From Streptomyces sp. NBC_01485 (lineage in GTDB: Bacteria; Actinomycetota; Actinomycetes; Streptomycetales; Streptomycetaceae), in assembly GCF_036227125.1 (NCBI RefSeq), contig NZ_CP109435.1:5270001-5334000 (forward strand): DNA of 64,000 nucleotides, in the 5' to 3' direction. A program made the translations under genes and the position numbers. Of the stretch, positions 36,217 through 44,834 are shown piece after piece (position 1 is the stretch's first letter; every line of letters starts with the position of its first letter). The notes below the pieces were generated by a model, which made no database searches, was not told the DNA's origin, and saw nothing but the letters and a program-made list of their open reading frames with translations.

Positions 36217-38306
36217 CGTTTGTCCGCTTCCGTGAACGGGTCGAAGATCGGCATCGGGATCACCTTGGCGACGTTCCCCTCGGGAGTGTCGTCGCTCTGC
36301 CCCGCTTGGCCGTCGGCAACGCGGTCGGCAGGGGGTGCCTCGGGCGGGATCGGGGTGGATGGCGGACTGGACTTGGTGCGGGCGGCGACGCGTCGGTCCC
36401 GGCGGCTGAGTCTGGCTCTGCCGCCTGCGTCACCGCTGGTAGCGGGTCCCTGATGGGCTCGTCGCAGCAGGTCTGCGACGGCATCGGCGAGTTGCTCCTC
36501 GCTCGCTCCGGGCAGGGTGCGGCGGGTGTGGTCCCATGCCAGTTCGCCGAACGGGGCGGCGACGCGGTGCAGTTGTTTCCAGAACAGAGTGATCCAGCCG
36601 CCGTTCCAGTGGTCACGGACCCAGATGCGGGACACGTCGTAGGGGTCGTAGTGGATCTCCCACAGATCCTTGCGGTCCTTGACGCCCGATCGCTGCTGCC
36701 GCAGCGGGTTGAGGGCCTGGTCGTCGTAGGTCCGGTGTTTGATCTTCACGCCGTAGGCGTTGATCGCCCGCCAGGTCGCGGGCAGCAGCTCGATGTAGTC
36801 ATCAGCCGATAACGCGACCGGGACATAACCGGCCGTCTCGACGAGAGCGGCGTACTTCTCGTTCGGGCTGAACATCCGTCCCGGGTGGAGGGGGTCGCGC
36901 AGCCCGTCGTGGGGCCGGCTCTGCCAGACCACGATCCACTCGTCCAGGAGTTCCTGCAGCTCCAGCAAGGACCAGAGCGGCTGTTGTTCGACGTGCCGGC
37001 CGCGGCGCTCGGCGTTGAAGCCGGTGTAACCGGCCACGAACTGGGCGAACAAAGTTCCGACCGAACCCAGCATCCGCTCGATGTGGCCCTTCTCCCAGCC
37101 CGATGCATCGTGCACCGGCTGGAAGTTGATGCCGAGAAAGTTGCAGGAGGCCCGGAAGTTGCGGGAGATGAACACCGTCCCTTGGTCGACCACGATGGTC
37201 TCGGGGACGATGACCGGACGGGCGGCGGCGTGCTCCAGACGCGCGTCGATGTCCAGCAACCGCCTGAACGGCAACGCCGAGCGTGACATCGCCAGCGCCT
37301 GTGCCCAGCCGGGCCGCATCGGCTCGGGGGTGACGGTGCGGGCCAGCAACACGCTGGCGTCCACGGACTTGGTCGTCGGCCGCAGCACCGCTGCGGTCAG
37401 GCTCCTGGTCGCGACATCGATCATGCCAGTCAGATCAACCCGTGCGGGAACCCCGTCGTCCAGGCGGACCAGCACGTCCAGCGGGGTGGAGTCCATCTGC
37501 ATCAACTCGCCCGGCGCGGCCGCACTTCTTTCCCCGAACGGCCCGTCGGGCCGGTCCGCCAGCGACCGGCGGGTGCGGGCCGATCCGGTGGTGTGCTTGC
37601 CCGCCGACAGCTTCTCCAGCAGCCGGTAGAGACTGCGCTGAGACGGCAACTCCACCGCACCCCGGCCGTGATCCGCCTCCAGGATCTGACCGGTCTTCCA
37701 GAACAGATAAGTCGCCGTCCGGGTGGAGCCCTGGGCAGCCTCGTTGACCGCCTTCTGCATCGCCTCCACCACCAGCGGGTCCACCCGGCCGTGCGCGCTG
37801 ACCGGCTTGGCGGACCGGTGGTCGGCCATCCCGACCACTCCGCGGGCTTCATAACGGCGGCGACGCTTAGTGATCGCGCTCGCCGTCACCGGCCGCCCCG
37901 CAGCGGTCAGTTCCGCCGCCTTGGCCTGCTCACGGCGGGTCAGCGACACCACCGCCGGGTCGTACTCCGGCTTCGGCCTCGTGCCGGCAGGCGCCTGCGG
38001 CGGAACCCCGCGCAACACCTCCACGATGTGCTGTTCCCACCACAACGCCTCCGCCGCCACTGCCTCCGGCAGACCCTCCAACGGCGTCGACGGCGGAACC
38101 GGCGTCCGCGACGACGCGCGTACCACCTCGAAATCCTCGGCCGCCGACAACTCGATCAGACCGATATCGGTGACCGCACCATCTGTGTCCGCGAGACGCA
38201 CGGTCGTGCCCGACACCGCGATCACCGTGTGCAGGACCCCGGCCACTCGTACTCGATCGCCGATCGACACTCCGACAGGCCGCTGCGGCCGACGTCCCGC
38301 GTTCAC
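36210..38306 (-). CDS. tniA: TniA/TnsB-like DDE transposase
   Basis: A 698-aa transposase. Conserved DDE residues: first Asp in LMQMDSTPLDV, second Asp in ETIVVDQGTVFIS, Glu in SGWEKGHIERML. The Mu/TnsB-type C-terminal beta-barrel region follows (PDGL-like HDGLRDPLHPGRMFSPNEKY), and the basic, proline-rich tail probably contacts TniB. It has an N-terminal beta domain and HTH (ASAITKRRRRYEARG). It cuts and joins the 3' ends. The start overlaps the tnsA stop by 4 bp. Confidence 0.9.
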   Translation of the reverse strand: MNAGRRPQRPVGVSIGDRVRVAGVLHTVIAVSGTTVRLADTDGAVTDIGLIELSAAEDFEVVRASSRTPVPPSTPLEGLPEAVAAEALWWEQHIVEVLRGVPPQAPAGTRPKPEYDPAVVSLTRREQAKAAELTAAGRPVTASAITKRRRRYEARGVVGMADHRSAKPVSAHGRVDPLVVEAMQKAVNEAAQGSTRTATYLFWKTGQILEADHGRGAVELPSQRSLYRLLEKLSAGKHTTGSARTRRSLADRPDGPFGERSAAAPGELMQMDSTPLDVLVRLDDGVPARVDLTGMIDVATRSLTAAVLRPTTKSVDASVLLARTVTPEPMRPGWAQALAMSRSALPFRRLLDIDARLEHAAARPVIVPETIVVDQGTVFISRNFRASCNFLGINFQPVHDASGWEKGHIERMLGSVGTLFAQFVAGYTGFNAERRGRHVEQQPLWSLLELQELLDEWIVVWQSRPHDGLRDPLHPGRMFSPNEKYAALVETAGYVPVALSADDYIELLPATWRAINAYGVKIKHRTYDDQALNPLRQQRSGVKDRKDLWEIHYDPYDVSRIWVRDHWNGGWITLFWKQLHRVAAPFGELAWDHTRRTLPGASEEQLADAVADLLRRAHQGPATSGDAGGRARLSRRDRRVAARTKSSPPSTPIPPEAPPADRVADGQAGQSDDTPEGNVAKVIPMPIFDPFTEADKRW

Positions 38307-39067
38307 CAGGAGCCCCCAACCGAATCAGCGGCCCGAACCAGCGTGGTGGGGCCCAGCCGCTCATGCGCGAGATCGGCCACCAGTTCCTGCCGCCACATCA
38401 GATGAAACAGCGCGGGCAACACCGCCAGCCGATCCCCGACTTCCTCGGCTCCCGTCAGTAACGGCGTCGACGCTGCGAAGGTCTCCTGTAATCGGGCTGC
38501 GATCTCAGGTCTGCCGGCGCAGCGCGGATGCCGGTAGCGGGCCAGCCACCGCAGATTCGCCATCAGCGCAGGGTCCGGGACACCAACGTGTTCAAACTCC
38601 CAGCCGACCGCCGAACAGGCCCGCTCGGTCGCGGCGAACGCCTCGGCCGTCCGCTCGTCGACCTGGTCCTCGGCACGAACATCGACCACGCGAGCACGGC
38701 CGTCGGCAAGCCGTACGAAGTAGTCCGGGGCATGGCGCCGCTTCTCTTTCCCGTCACGCCAGTGCAGCCAGAACGGCTGCGAAGCGATCCCCACAACACC
38801 CGGATCGAAGTCCAACAGGATCAGCCGATCCTGTTCCAGCCACGACTCGAACCCCACATGGCGTCCAGTCGATGCGGCCCACCACCAGCCTGGGAAATGC
38901 CTGAGTCCGCGCGACCAGCGGAACGTCCGTACCGGAGTTGCCTCCTCCCACGCCAGCCCGTGGCCGTGATCCAACGGGACAACTCGCTCGTGGCCTTCAG
39001 CACCGCCGACGCGGAGCGTGAACCCATCTCCGGCGGTGGCTTGCTCTACCGCACCCGCAGTACTCAC
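38303..39067 (-). CDS. tnsA: TnsA-like heteromeric transposase endonuclease subunit
   Basis: About 254 aa from GTG 39067, with GGCGAGGCG upstream. The TnsA-N nuclease pattern is visible: GFESWLEQDRLILLDFDP gives the Glu, HAPDYFVRLADG the Asp. The usual QxK is VDVR here, so Arg replaces the expected Lys. TnsA cuts the 5' ends so that the element moves by cut-and-paste, not by cointegrates. It is the first gene of the transposition operon; its promoter lies between 39068 and the mini-element at 39185. Confidence 0.82.
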   Translation of the reverse strand: MSTAGAVEQATAGDGFTLRVGGAEGHERVVPLDHGHGLAWEEATPVRTFRWSRGLRHFPGWWWAASTGRHVGFESWLEQDRLILLDFDPGVVGIASQPFWLHWRDGKEKRRHAPDYFVRLADGRARVVDVRAEDQVDERTAEAFAATERACSAVGWEFEHVGVPDPALMANLRWLARYRHPRCAGRPEIAARLQETFAASTPLLTGAEEVGDRLAVLPALFHLMWRQELVADLAHERLGPTTLVRAADSVGGSW

Positions 39068-39184
39068 CCGGTCGCCTCGCCCCCCATCGAGTAAACCGTA
39101 GTGGCGACAAGCCGCGCTTGAGCAAGATTCAGTGACAAAGAGGAAGATCGACTGTCACAGGACAGTGGGGTGCCACTGCATCAG

Positions 39185-39282
39185 TGACCTGTCTCACCGG
39201 AGTTGGGCCGTGTCTCACTGAAGATGGACAGATGCTGGTCCGTCTCATCGAAGGTGGACAGCAGGCGCGCGACCAGCTCGAA
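39185..39282 (+). repeat. Left 98-bp terminal inverted repeat of mini-transposon
   Basis: It matches the complement of 39725-39822 except one base near 39209 (C against T). It contains three iterated end motifs. Confidence 0.9.
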
Positions 39283-39383
39283 GTGGAAGGGCAAGGTGTC
39301 CTCGATCTGGGGAAAGCGCCGTCGTGCGGTGCGTGTCGCGCTACTGTCCCCACCTTGCGACACTGACATGTTGGGAGATAACG

Positions 39384-39506
39384 ATGGACCGGACAGAGCT
39401 ACAGGCCAAGATCGACGAGCTGATGCGCCAGTACCACGACGAGGAGATTGACGGCGCAACCTACGCCCAGGCGATGATGGAGTTGACCGCCTCCGCCCAG
39501 GAGTGA
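39384..39506 (+). CDS. Small 40-aa protein inside the mini-transposon
   Basis: ATG 39384 is preceded by GGGAGATAACG, a good ribosome site. The predicted product is acidic and helical (MDRTELQAKIDELMRQYHDE, then a DGATYAQAMMELTASAQE tail). No family was recognised. It is the only plausible cargo of the 638-bp element, and its codon use is Streptomyces-like. It could be a small regulator or a chance frame kept by hitchhiking. Confidence 0.5.
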   Translation: MDRTELQAKIDELMRQYHDEEIDGATYAQAMMELTASAQE

Positions 39507-39724
39507 TGCCCGGTCCGCAGTTGATCCTCTCGGCATAGGTGCGCAGCCGACCCGTCTCACCGAAGGTGTACCGATGCACGGTAGCGCTGGTCACGCCCGA
39601 TCTATCGAGTACTTGGCCAGGGCCTCGGCGTCAGCGCGAGGCTACGGAGGTCTCACCGGCAGGCGCCTTTCCCGTGTCGGGGGTCGGCGCACCATCGACG
39701 GTGAGTTCCGACTCCGGCTCCACT

Positions 39725-39822
39725 TTCGAGCTGGTCGCGCGCCTGCTGTCCACCTTCGATGAGACGGACCAGCATCTGTCCATCTTCAGTGAGACACGAC
39801 CCAACTCCGGTGAGACAGGTCA
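39725..39822 (-). repeat. Right 98-bp terminal inverted repeat of mini-transposon
   Basis: Inverse partner of 39185-39282. It ends TGAGACAGGTCA and is followed immediately by the ATCAG duplication. Confidence 0.9.
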
Positions 39823-40160
39823 ATCAGTTTGTCCGCCGACATCGAACCCAGTCCGTGGAATTCCTTGACATCCAACGCAGTCGTCGCAGGTCACGGCGTT
39901 GGTGAGCGGGGACGGCCTCATCAACGCCCTTGACAATCAAGTTAGTCGCCGCAGGCCAGCGCGGGGCGGACGACTGGATTCGCTGTCCAAGGACAACAGT
40001 TCGCCGGGGGCAGACAGGAAAGATCCCGCAAAGACTGGTGTGCTGCTGCAAACCATGTCAACGTACAACGTCTTGACGGAAAACCTCCCCTGAGCCCACG
40101 GAGGCGCCCCTGCACCCGCACCACTCCAGCGATCCTTCCCGTTCCGACTCGTCGGACCCG
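39823..40160. other. Transposon right end and upstream region of the DUF317 gene
   Basis: After the ATCAG duplication come the two end repeats and a TTGTCC-containing inverted-repeat-like stretch near 39985-40016. No gene was seen. GGAGG at 40101 has no in-frame start at a usual distance. Confidence 0.4.
39865..39963 (+). repeat. Candidate right-end transposase-binding repeats of the Tn7-like element
   Basis: Two diverged direct copies start TTGACA at 39865 and 39930 and share AGTCGYCGCAGGYCA. The same core occurs inverted at 33981-33993 at the other side of the tns/tni genes. This is the pattern expected of TnsB/TniA sites at transposon ends. Confidence 0.5.
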
Positions 40161-40847
40161 GTGTACTCGGTCACTCCCCGCCACCTGGCCGGTGACGACG
40201 GCGTACTCGCCGAGCGGATCGGCGACACCCTGGCCGGCCTCGGCTGGCGCATGTGGCCTACGGCCCGCCACACCCTGCTGTACGTGAGCCCGGACGGGCT
40301 GCGCGGCGCCGAGTGGATCCTCGCGGCCTACCCGTTCGAGCTGGGCGGACTGCCCGTTGCCTGGCAGTTGAGCGCCCGCCCGCATGCCGCTTCCGCGCTG
40401 ACGGAGTGGAATGCGTACTTCACCGCTGGTATCCCTCCCGAGGCGCTCGCCGATCTCCTCATAGCGCTCGACGCCCGCGAGGCGCCCCACGTCAGCTTCG
40501 ACGGGCCTGAGACGGTCATCAACGCGCTCAGTGCCCAGGGCTGGATCCGCGACGTGGACCGCCCCCGCACCACCGCCACAGACCCCGGGTTGTCCTCCAG
40601 CGTCTCCATGGAGATGCTGCCGCCGCTCATCGAGGACGCCGACCCGCGCCCTGACCTGGTGGGCTGGCAGGCGTGGGCGGAACCCGTGCTCGGCGCCGCG
40701 TACCTGTGGTGCGCGAGCTTCAGCGCCAGTGTTCCGAACGACTTGGTCGCCGTGTTCGCGTCATCGCTTGCCTCACCGGTCCCGGTGCCCCGCCGCACCG
40801 TGCCCAAGAGCGCCGAGGGCCGGCTCACCGTCGTCCGCCGCAACTGA
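40161..40847 (+). CDS. DUF317 domain protein
   Basis: About 228 aa from GTG 40161. SVTPRHLAGDD at the N-terminus and the WRMWPTARHTLLYVSPDG and W-containing second half match the Streptomyces DUF317 family, which often carries two copies of the domain. The second region begins about residue 115 and ends WCASFSASVPNDLVAVFASS. DUF317 proteins are typical of actinobacterial plasmids and islands; no biochemical function is known to me. No other in-frame start with a ribosome site was found. Confidence 0.75.
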   Translation: MYSVTPRHLAGDDGVLAERIGDTLAGLGWRMWPTARHTLLYVSPDGLRGAEWILAAYPFELGGLPVAWQLSARPHAASALTEWNAYFTAGIPPEALADLLIALDAREAPHVSFDGPETVINALSAQGWIRDVDRPRTTATDPGLSSSVSMEMLPPLIEDADPRPDLVGWQAWAEPVLGAAYLWCASFSASVPNDLVAVFASSLASPVPVPRRTVPKSAEGRLTVVRRN

Positions 40848-40968
40848 CGACACCGCTCCCCGGAGCAGGCTGTGGCGCTAGCCGTAGCCAACTTCCCTGA
40901 GTTTCAGCAGGTGAGCGCGGGTGCGCCCCGTGCCCTGCGCTCACCAGAAGACAGAGAGGAAGAAGATC

Positions 40969-41415
40969 TTGTTCTTTCGACGAGCTCGCGCGGACCGCGC
41001 ATTCCATGAAGCCCAGCGCGCGGGCTACACGCTGCTACAGATGCACAGCCAACCGCCCCTGCCCGACAACGCCGACGGCGCGGCTGCGCTGGCACCGGCC
41101 GCACCCGAGGGGGCGGTGTCCGAGTTCCTGCCGCCGGATCTGCGGGTCCCGTCGCGACAGGAGGTGGCCGGGCTGATGATGCGCTGGGAGCAGCCGCTCG
41201 TCATCGACTGCGAGGTCCGTACGTGCCCCGCGTGCGGCTCGTACCGGGACTGGATCGTCTTCTGCCTGCGTGACGACTCGGTGTGGCTGCGTTGCCGGGC
41301 CGGCCACGAGACGAGGGAGTCCGGCCTGGACGCGGCCTGGTACAACCGCAACTCCGGGCCGGTCGACCGGTTCCATCCCACCCTCGAAGACGGCCTGCGC
41401 CACCTCGGCCACTGA
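40969..41415 (+). CDS. Small hypothetical protein with CxxC
   Basis: About 148 aa from TTG 40969, chosen because GAGAGGA lies 8-14 nt upstream. The first residues are basic (LFFRRARADRAFHEAQRAGY). The C-terminal half has CEVRTCPACGSYRDW and WLRCRAGHETRES, which can form a zinc ribbon. No family recognised. It lies between the DUF317 and lipoprotein genes in the same direction, a combination common in Streptomyces islands. Confidence 0.6.
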   Translation: MFFRRARADRAFHEAQRAGYTLLQMHSQPPLPDNADGAAALAPAAPEGAVSEFLPPDLRVPSRQEVAGLMMRWEQPLVIDCEVRTCPACGSYRDWIVFCLRDDSVWLRCRAGHETRESGLDAAWYNRNSGPVDRFHPTLEDGLRHLGH

Positions 41416-41499
41416 GCCCCCACCCCCTGCTACCCGCCGACACCGTAACCGGGTCGGTTCAGTCAGACCATCCGCTCCGCAGCACCCTGGGGGTTCCGC

Positions 41500-42198
41500 A
41501 TGCGTCGTCACACCATCACCGCTCTGTGTCTGAGTGCCCTCGCCGTCCCCGCCCTGGCGGGCTGTTCCACCGTCTCCTCCACGTCCCCTGGGAAGGCGTC
41601 CTCGGCGACAGCCCAGGCGCACCGCGCCGCCAAGGGCGCCGCGGTGTCCGCGCTGCTGTCCTCGGCCGAGCTGAGCAAGCGCCTCCTGGACGAGAGCGAC
41701 CTTGGCGAGGGCTACACCCGCAAGCCGCAGCAGCCCCAGCGGCACGACGACGTCACCGTGTCCGGCTGCCCGGCCCTGGACAAGCTGGGCGGCGACGTAG
41801 CTGTCGGCGGCAGCCTCGACTTCCCCCGCAAGGCGAAGGCATCCTTCGCCTATGAGGGCGGCAGCAACTCGGAGGTGGCCGAGGAGCTGTACAGCGGTAC
41901 CGAGGACAACCTCTCGAAAGGCGTGGGTCAGATCTTCGAGGCGATGACCTCCTGCCACATGTACCAGGTGCTCGTCGGCGCCACCCCTATCACGGTCACG
42001 ACGCGGAAGCTGCCCGCCCCGAGGCTGGGTGACGAGCGGTGGAGCCAGCTGCTCACCTTCACTGCTGGCGGACGCGCCAGCGTGGTCAAACAGACGGCCG
42101 TCCGTACCGGGACGGTGGTCGTAGCAGTTTCTGGCAGCGCGGCCCTGGTTGACGCCCACCTGGCGAAGGCCGTCGACAAGGCGCATGGCGCTCCCTGA
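41500..42198 (+). CDS. Secreted lipoprotein
   Basis: A 232-aa protein with a clear lipoprotein signal: basic MRRHT, a hydrophobic core, then the lipobox LAGC with Cys at residue 22. The mature part is soluble, with two Cys residues (SGCPAL and TSCHMY) that may form a disulphide. The fold is not recognised; some actinobacterial cell-surface lipoproteins share this size. It probably sits on the outer face of the membrane. A terminator hairpin follows at 42356. Confidence 0.72.
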   Translation: MRRHTITALCLSALAVPALAGCSTVSSTSPGKASSATAQAHRAAKGAAVSALLSSAELSKRLLDESDLGEGYTRKPQQPQRHDDVTVSGCPALDKLGGDVAVGGSLDFPRKAKASFAYEGGSNSEVAEELYSGTEDNLSKGVGQIFEAMTSCHMYQVLVGATPITVTTRKLPAPRLGDERWSQLLTFTAGGRASVVKQTAVRTGTVVVAVSGSAALVDAHLAKAVDKAHGAP

Positions 42199-42355
42199 AC
42201 GCCGATGGGGACTCGACGCCATGGGACAGCGCTTCGCGCCCCGGCGTTCATCCTCGGTCCAGGTACTCGGAGTTGACCGTTGGTGGATACGGCTTAACGA
42301 GGCCGAGCGTCTCTGAACGTGGGGCCGTTGCTGGCTGTTGGCATAAATGCGTGAT

Positions 42356-42384
42356 GGGCCCGACCGGGAGGACCGGTCGGGCCC
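42356..42384. terminator. Hairpin terminator between lipoprotein and relaxase genes
   Basis: A 12-bp perfect stem, GGGCCCGACCGG and its complement, with loop GAGGA. It separates convergent genes. Confidence 0.75.
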
Positions 42385-42444
42385 GTCGTGCAACGCGCAG
42401 CCGGTGTCGTCAGCGGCGTGGTCGGCTACGGACCCGTGCCGGGA

Positions 42445-44172
42445 TCAGCGGCGCGGTGCGCGTGGTGCCGAAGGCGCTGCGATGTGCGGAGTCACGGCCT
42501 GGCCGGGCGTGAGGCGGCCGGCCTGGGTAGGTTCCGGGGTCGACGGCGCGTAGGCGGGAAGGCCGGCCATGTGACGCAGGCGCCAGACCAGGACGTCGCT
42601 GATGGAATCGGCGGTGCCCAGTTCCCTGCGGGCGGCGGCCTCGGCGAGTAGGGCCTGCGGGTTGTGGCCTGCCTTTGTGGCGTCGGCGAGGGTGGCAGCC
42701 AGGGCGTCCCAGCCGGGCTCGGCCAGGACGGTCTCGGCGAGCTCGGGCAGGGCGGCGCGCACGGTGGTGGCGTAGTGGTGGCGCAGGGACGGGGCGATAC
42801 GGCGGCCACGTTCGCGCAGCACCGTGAGGGGTTCGGTGGCTGCCTGCTGGTAGGCGGCCCGCAGGTGCTCGGCGGTCCGGTGGGCGGCCTCGGCCTGCTG
42901 GGCGTGATGACGCTGGGCGTGCCAGTGGGAGGCGGCGATGGCGAGGAAGACCAGCGTGTCCAGGACCATCGCGGTGCCGGCCCCGTCCTCGCCCCGACCG
43001 AGCGCGGGACCGCTGTACACCAGGTCGCGTGCCGCGCGACGCAGGTCCTGCGCGTGGCGGAACTCGGCTCGGGTGTGGGAGCGGGAGGCCCGCTCGAACT
43101 CCCAGGCTGCTTGGCGCAGTTCGTTGCGGGTGTGGAGGGCGGAGGTCTTGGCGAGGGCGTCGAGGATCTCGCCGGTGGCGGCGATCTGGGCGGCAGCCGC
43201 GCCGTCGTCGCCACTGTGGTCGAGGACGAGCCGTGCCGCCCAGGCCGCGTGGGCGGTGGTGCGCCGAGCCGCAGCGGGTGCCGAGGGCGCGGTAGGGCGT
43301 TCCGGCCTCTCGCTGTCGGCGGCCTCCGCTGGGACGGAGTCGGTGGTGAAGCGTTTCTGGATACGGGGCAGCGACAGGTCGGGGGCGAGGGTGGATCCGG
43401 CGTAGTAGATCGGCTCCTTGTCCTCGTTGCGGTCGTCGGGCAAGGCGACCTTGTAGCCCTTCAGGTCACCGGAGGGCATGACCTTGACGCGGACGAGAAG
43501 CCCGGCGTCCTTGAGGCGGCCGAGGAACTCATCTGTGGAAGCGGCACCGGCCACCGCGCGGCGGACGGTCTCACGCAGTTCCTCGCGGGAGGCACGCTCC
43601 TTGCCCAGACGTTCGGCCTTGTGCCGCTCGGCGCTGGTGGTGCGCTTGGCTGCGGTGCCGTCGCCGGGGGTGACGCGGTGGAGGCCGTAGTCGGCTTCGA
43701 TGAGGCGCGCTTCGGCCTGGGCGCGTTTGCCGGAACGGTGATGGTCGGGGCGGCGGCCGTCTTCGCGTACGAGGGTGGCGACGATGTGGATGTGGTCGTC
43801 CGCGTGGCGGACGGCAGCCCAGCGGCAGCCGGCGCCGTCGTCGGGGTCGATGCCGGTGGCCGCGACGATGCGGCGGGCGATGTCGGCCCACTGTTCGTCG
43901 GTCAGGATCGGGTCGTCGGGGGCGGCGCGCACCGAGCAGTGCCACACGTGCTTCTCGGGTCGCTGGTCGGCGTCGAGCAGATGGAGGGGCTGGTCGAGGA
44001 GCTGCTTGAGGTCCTCCATCGTGGCCGAGGGGTCGCGGCCGGGGTCGGGCGCCATGTGGTCGAAGGAGGCGACCAGGTGAGGGTCGATGTGCTCCTCGTG
44101 TGTGCCCTTGCCGTAGAGGTAGCGGAGCAGGCCGAGGGTACGGCTGCCCTGCTTGTGGATGCTGGGGATCAA
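42445..44172 (-). CDS. Relaxase/mobilisation nuclease
   Basis: About 575 aa from TTG 44172, which overlaps the mobC stop (TTGA). The relaxase fold shows in the first 150 residues: the three-His metal motif in VRHADDHIHIVATL near residue 125, and a VWHCSVRAAP strand near 90. The catalytic Tyr should lie in GLLRYLYGKGTHEEH near the start. A long helical C-terminal part follows. The enzyme nicks oriT and leads transfer. It is the last gene of the leftward mobilisation unit, and oriT is expected nearby, probably upstream of mobC. Confidence 0.85.
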   Translation of the reverse strand: MIPSIHKQGSRTLGLLRYLYGKGTHEEHIDPHLVASFDHMAPDPGRDPSATMEDLKQLLDQPLHLLDADQRPEKHVWHCSVRAAPDDPILTDEQWADIARRIVAATGIDPDDGAGCRWAAVRHADDHIHIVATLVREDGRRPDHHRSGKRAQAEARLIEADYGLHRVTPGDGTAAKRTTSAERHKAERLGKERASREELRETVRRAVAGAASTDEFLGRLKDAGLLVRVKVMPSGDLKGYKVALPDDRNEDKEPIYYAGSTLAPDLSLPRIQKRFTTDSVPAEAADSERPERPTAPSAPAAARRTTAHAAWAARLVLDHSGDDGAAAAQIAATGEILDALAKTSALHTRNELRQAAWEFERASRSHTRAEFRHAQDLRRAARDLVYSGPALGRGEDGAGTAMVLDTLVFLAIAASHWHAQRHHAQQAEAAHRTAEHLRAAYQQAATEPLTVLRERGRRIAPSLRHHYATTVRAALPELAETVLAEPGWDALAATLADATKAGHNPQALLAEAAARRELGTADSISDVLVWRLRHMAGLPAYAPSTPEPTQAGRLTPGQAVTPHIAAPSAPRAPRR

Positions 44173-44798
44173 GCCGCCTCGCCTTCTTGCTCTTGGCGGT
44201 TGGTGACCCGGTCGGCGGCCTTCTTCACGGCGTGGGCCGTGCAGTGAATGTCGGCGAGCACCTCCTTGAGGTGGGGTACATCGCCGCCGGAGTTGAGGGC
44301 CTTGGCCACCTGGTTGAGGTTGCTGCCGGCCCAGCCGAGCTGACGGCGCATGGCGAACAGCTCGGTGAGCACATGGCGTTCGGTGGCAATGGTGGCGGCG
44401 GTGCGGGACTGGTCGCGGGCGGCAGCCAGCGCGGAGTGGGCGAGGAAGCTGGCCAGACTCATGCCGACGGCATCGGCGCCGGCCTGGATGATGGCGTGCT
44501 CTTGATCGCTGAGGCGGACACTCTGGGCGGGACGCTGTTTCTTGTCGCGCGGACGCGCCTTCCCCTTGATCTTGGTCCGGCGCTTGCGGCCGGCCTTTCC
44601 CGGCTGCGATCCGCCCTCGGTCGCAGCCTTCCCGTCCGGCGCCCCCTGGCGCCGGACGGGCCCCGCCACCCCCGGGGCGGGGTCGGGTTCGGGCGCTCCC
44701 CCTGCGGGGGAGTGTCCGGACCTCCAACTTGCTCCGTCTGGGGCTGCGGTGGTCATCTCCTTTTGGCCGATGGGCAGTTCGTGGTGCAAGTCGTGCAT
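44169..44798 (-). CDS. mobC: MobC-like relaxosome accessory protein
   Basis: A 209-aa protein. ATG 44798 follows AAGGAAT. The N-terminal half is Pro/Gly/Lys-rich and disordered (KAGRKRRTKIKGKARPRDKK). The C-terminal half has the MobC pattern: SVRLSDQEHAIIQAGADAVG, FLAHSAL and LGWAGSNLNQVAKALN. It helps the relaxase open oriT. It lies directly upstream of the relaxase with a 4-bp overlap. Confidence 0.82.
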   Translation of the reverse strand: MHDLHHELPIGQKEMTTAAPDGASWRSGHSPAGGAPEPDPAPGVAGPVRRQGAPDGKAATEGGSQPGKAGRKRRTKIKGKARPRDKKQRPAQSVRLSDQEHAIIQAGADAVGMSLASFLAHSALAAARDQSRTAATIATERHVLTELFAMRRQLGWAGSNLNQVAKALNSGGDVPHLKEVLADIHCTAHAVKKAADRVTNRQEQEGEAA

Positions 44799-44834
44799 TG
44801 GGCGGTATTCCTTGAGTGTTGTGGGTGGAGGGGC

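Larger units (their letters stand above)
39185..39822. mobile_element. 638-bp miniature transposon with 98-bp TIRs and 5-bp TSD
   Basis: The 98-bp terminal inverted repeats (39185-39282 and 39725-39822) differ at one base. The ends are 5'-TGACCTGTCTCA and its complement, and a perfect ATCAG duplication flanks them (39180-39184 and 39823-39827). The TIR carries a tandem 20-bp motif of the type YGTCTCAYCGAAGRTGGACA at 39190, 39211 and 39241, mirrored in the right TIR, with an extra forward copy at 39553-39572. It encodes no transposase, only one small ORF. TG...CA ends, multiple end motifs and a 5-bp duplication fit IS21/Tn7/Mu-type transposition supplied in trans. Confidence 0.88.
33940..40016 (-). 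mobile_element. Tn7/Tn5053-like transposon (TnsA-TniA-TniB-TniQ), approximate limits
   Basis: Four overlapping or closely spaced minus-strand genes give a complete cut-and-paste machine. Candidate ends are inferred from inverted copies of TCGTCGCAGGTCA: one at 33981-33993 (reverse orientation), one at 39881-39893, with a diverged direct copy 65 bp further on. Terminal TGT-like sequences with TTGTCC can be aligned near 33940 and 40016, but no clean target duplication was found, so the limits are approximate. A separate 638-bp mini-element is nested in the right end. Confidence 0.6.
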
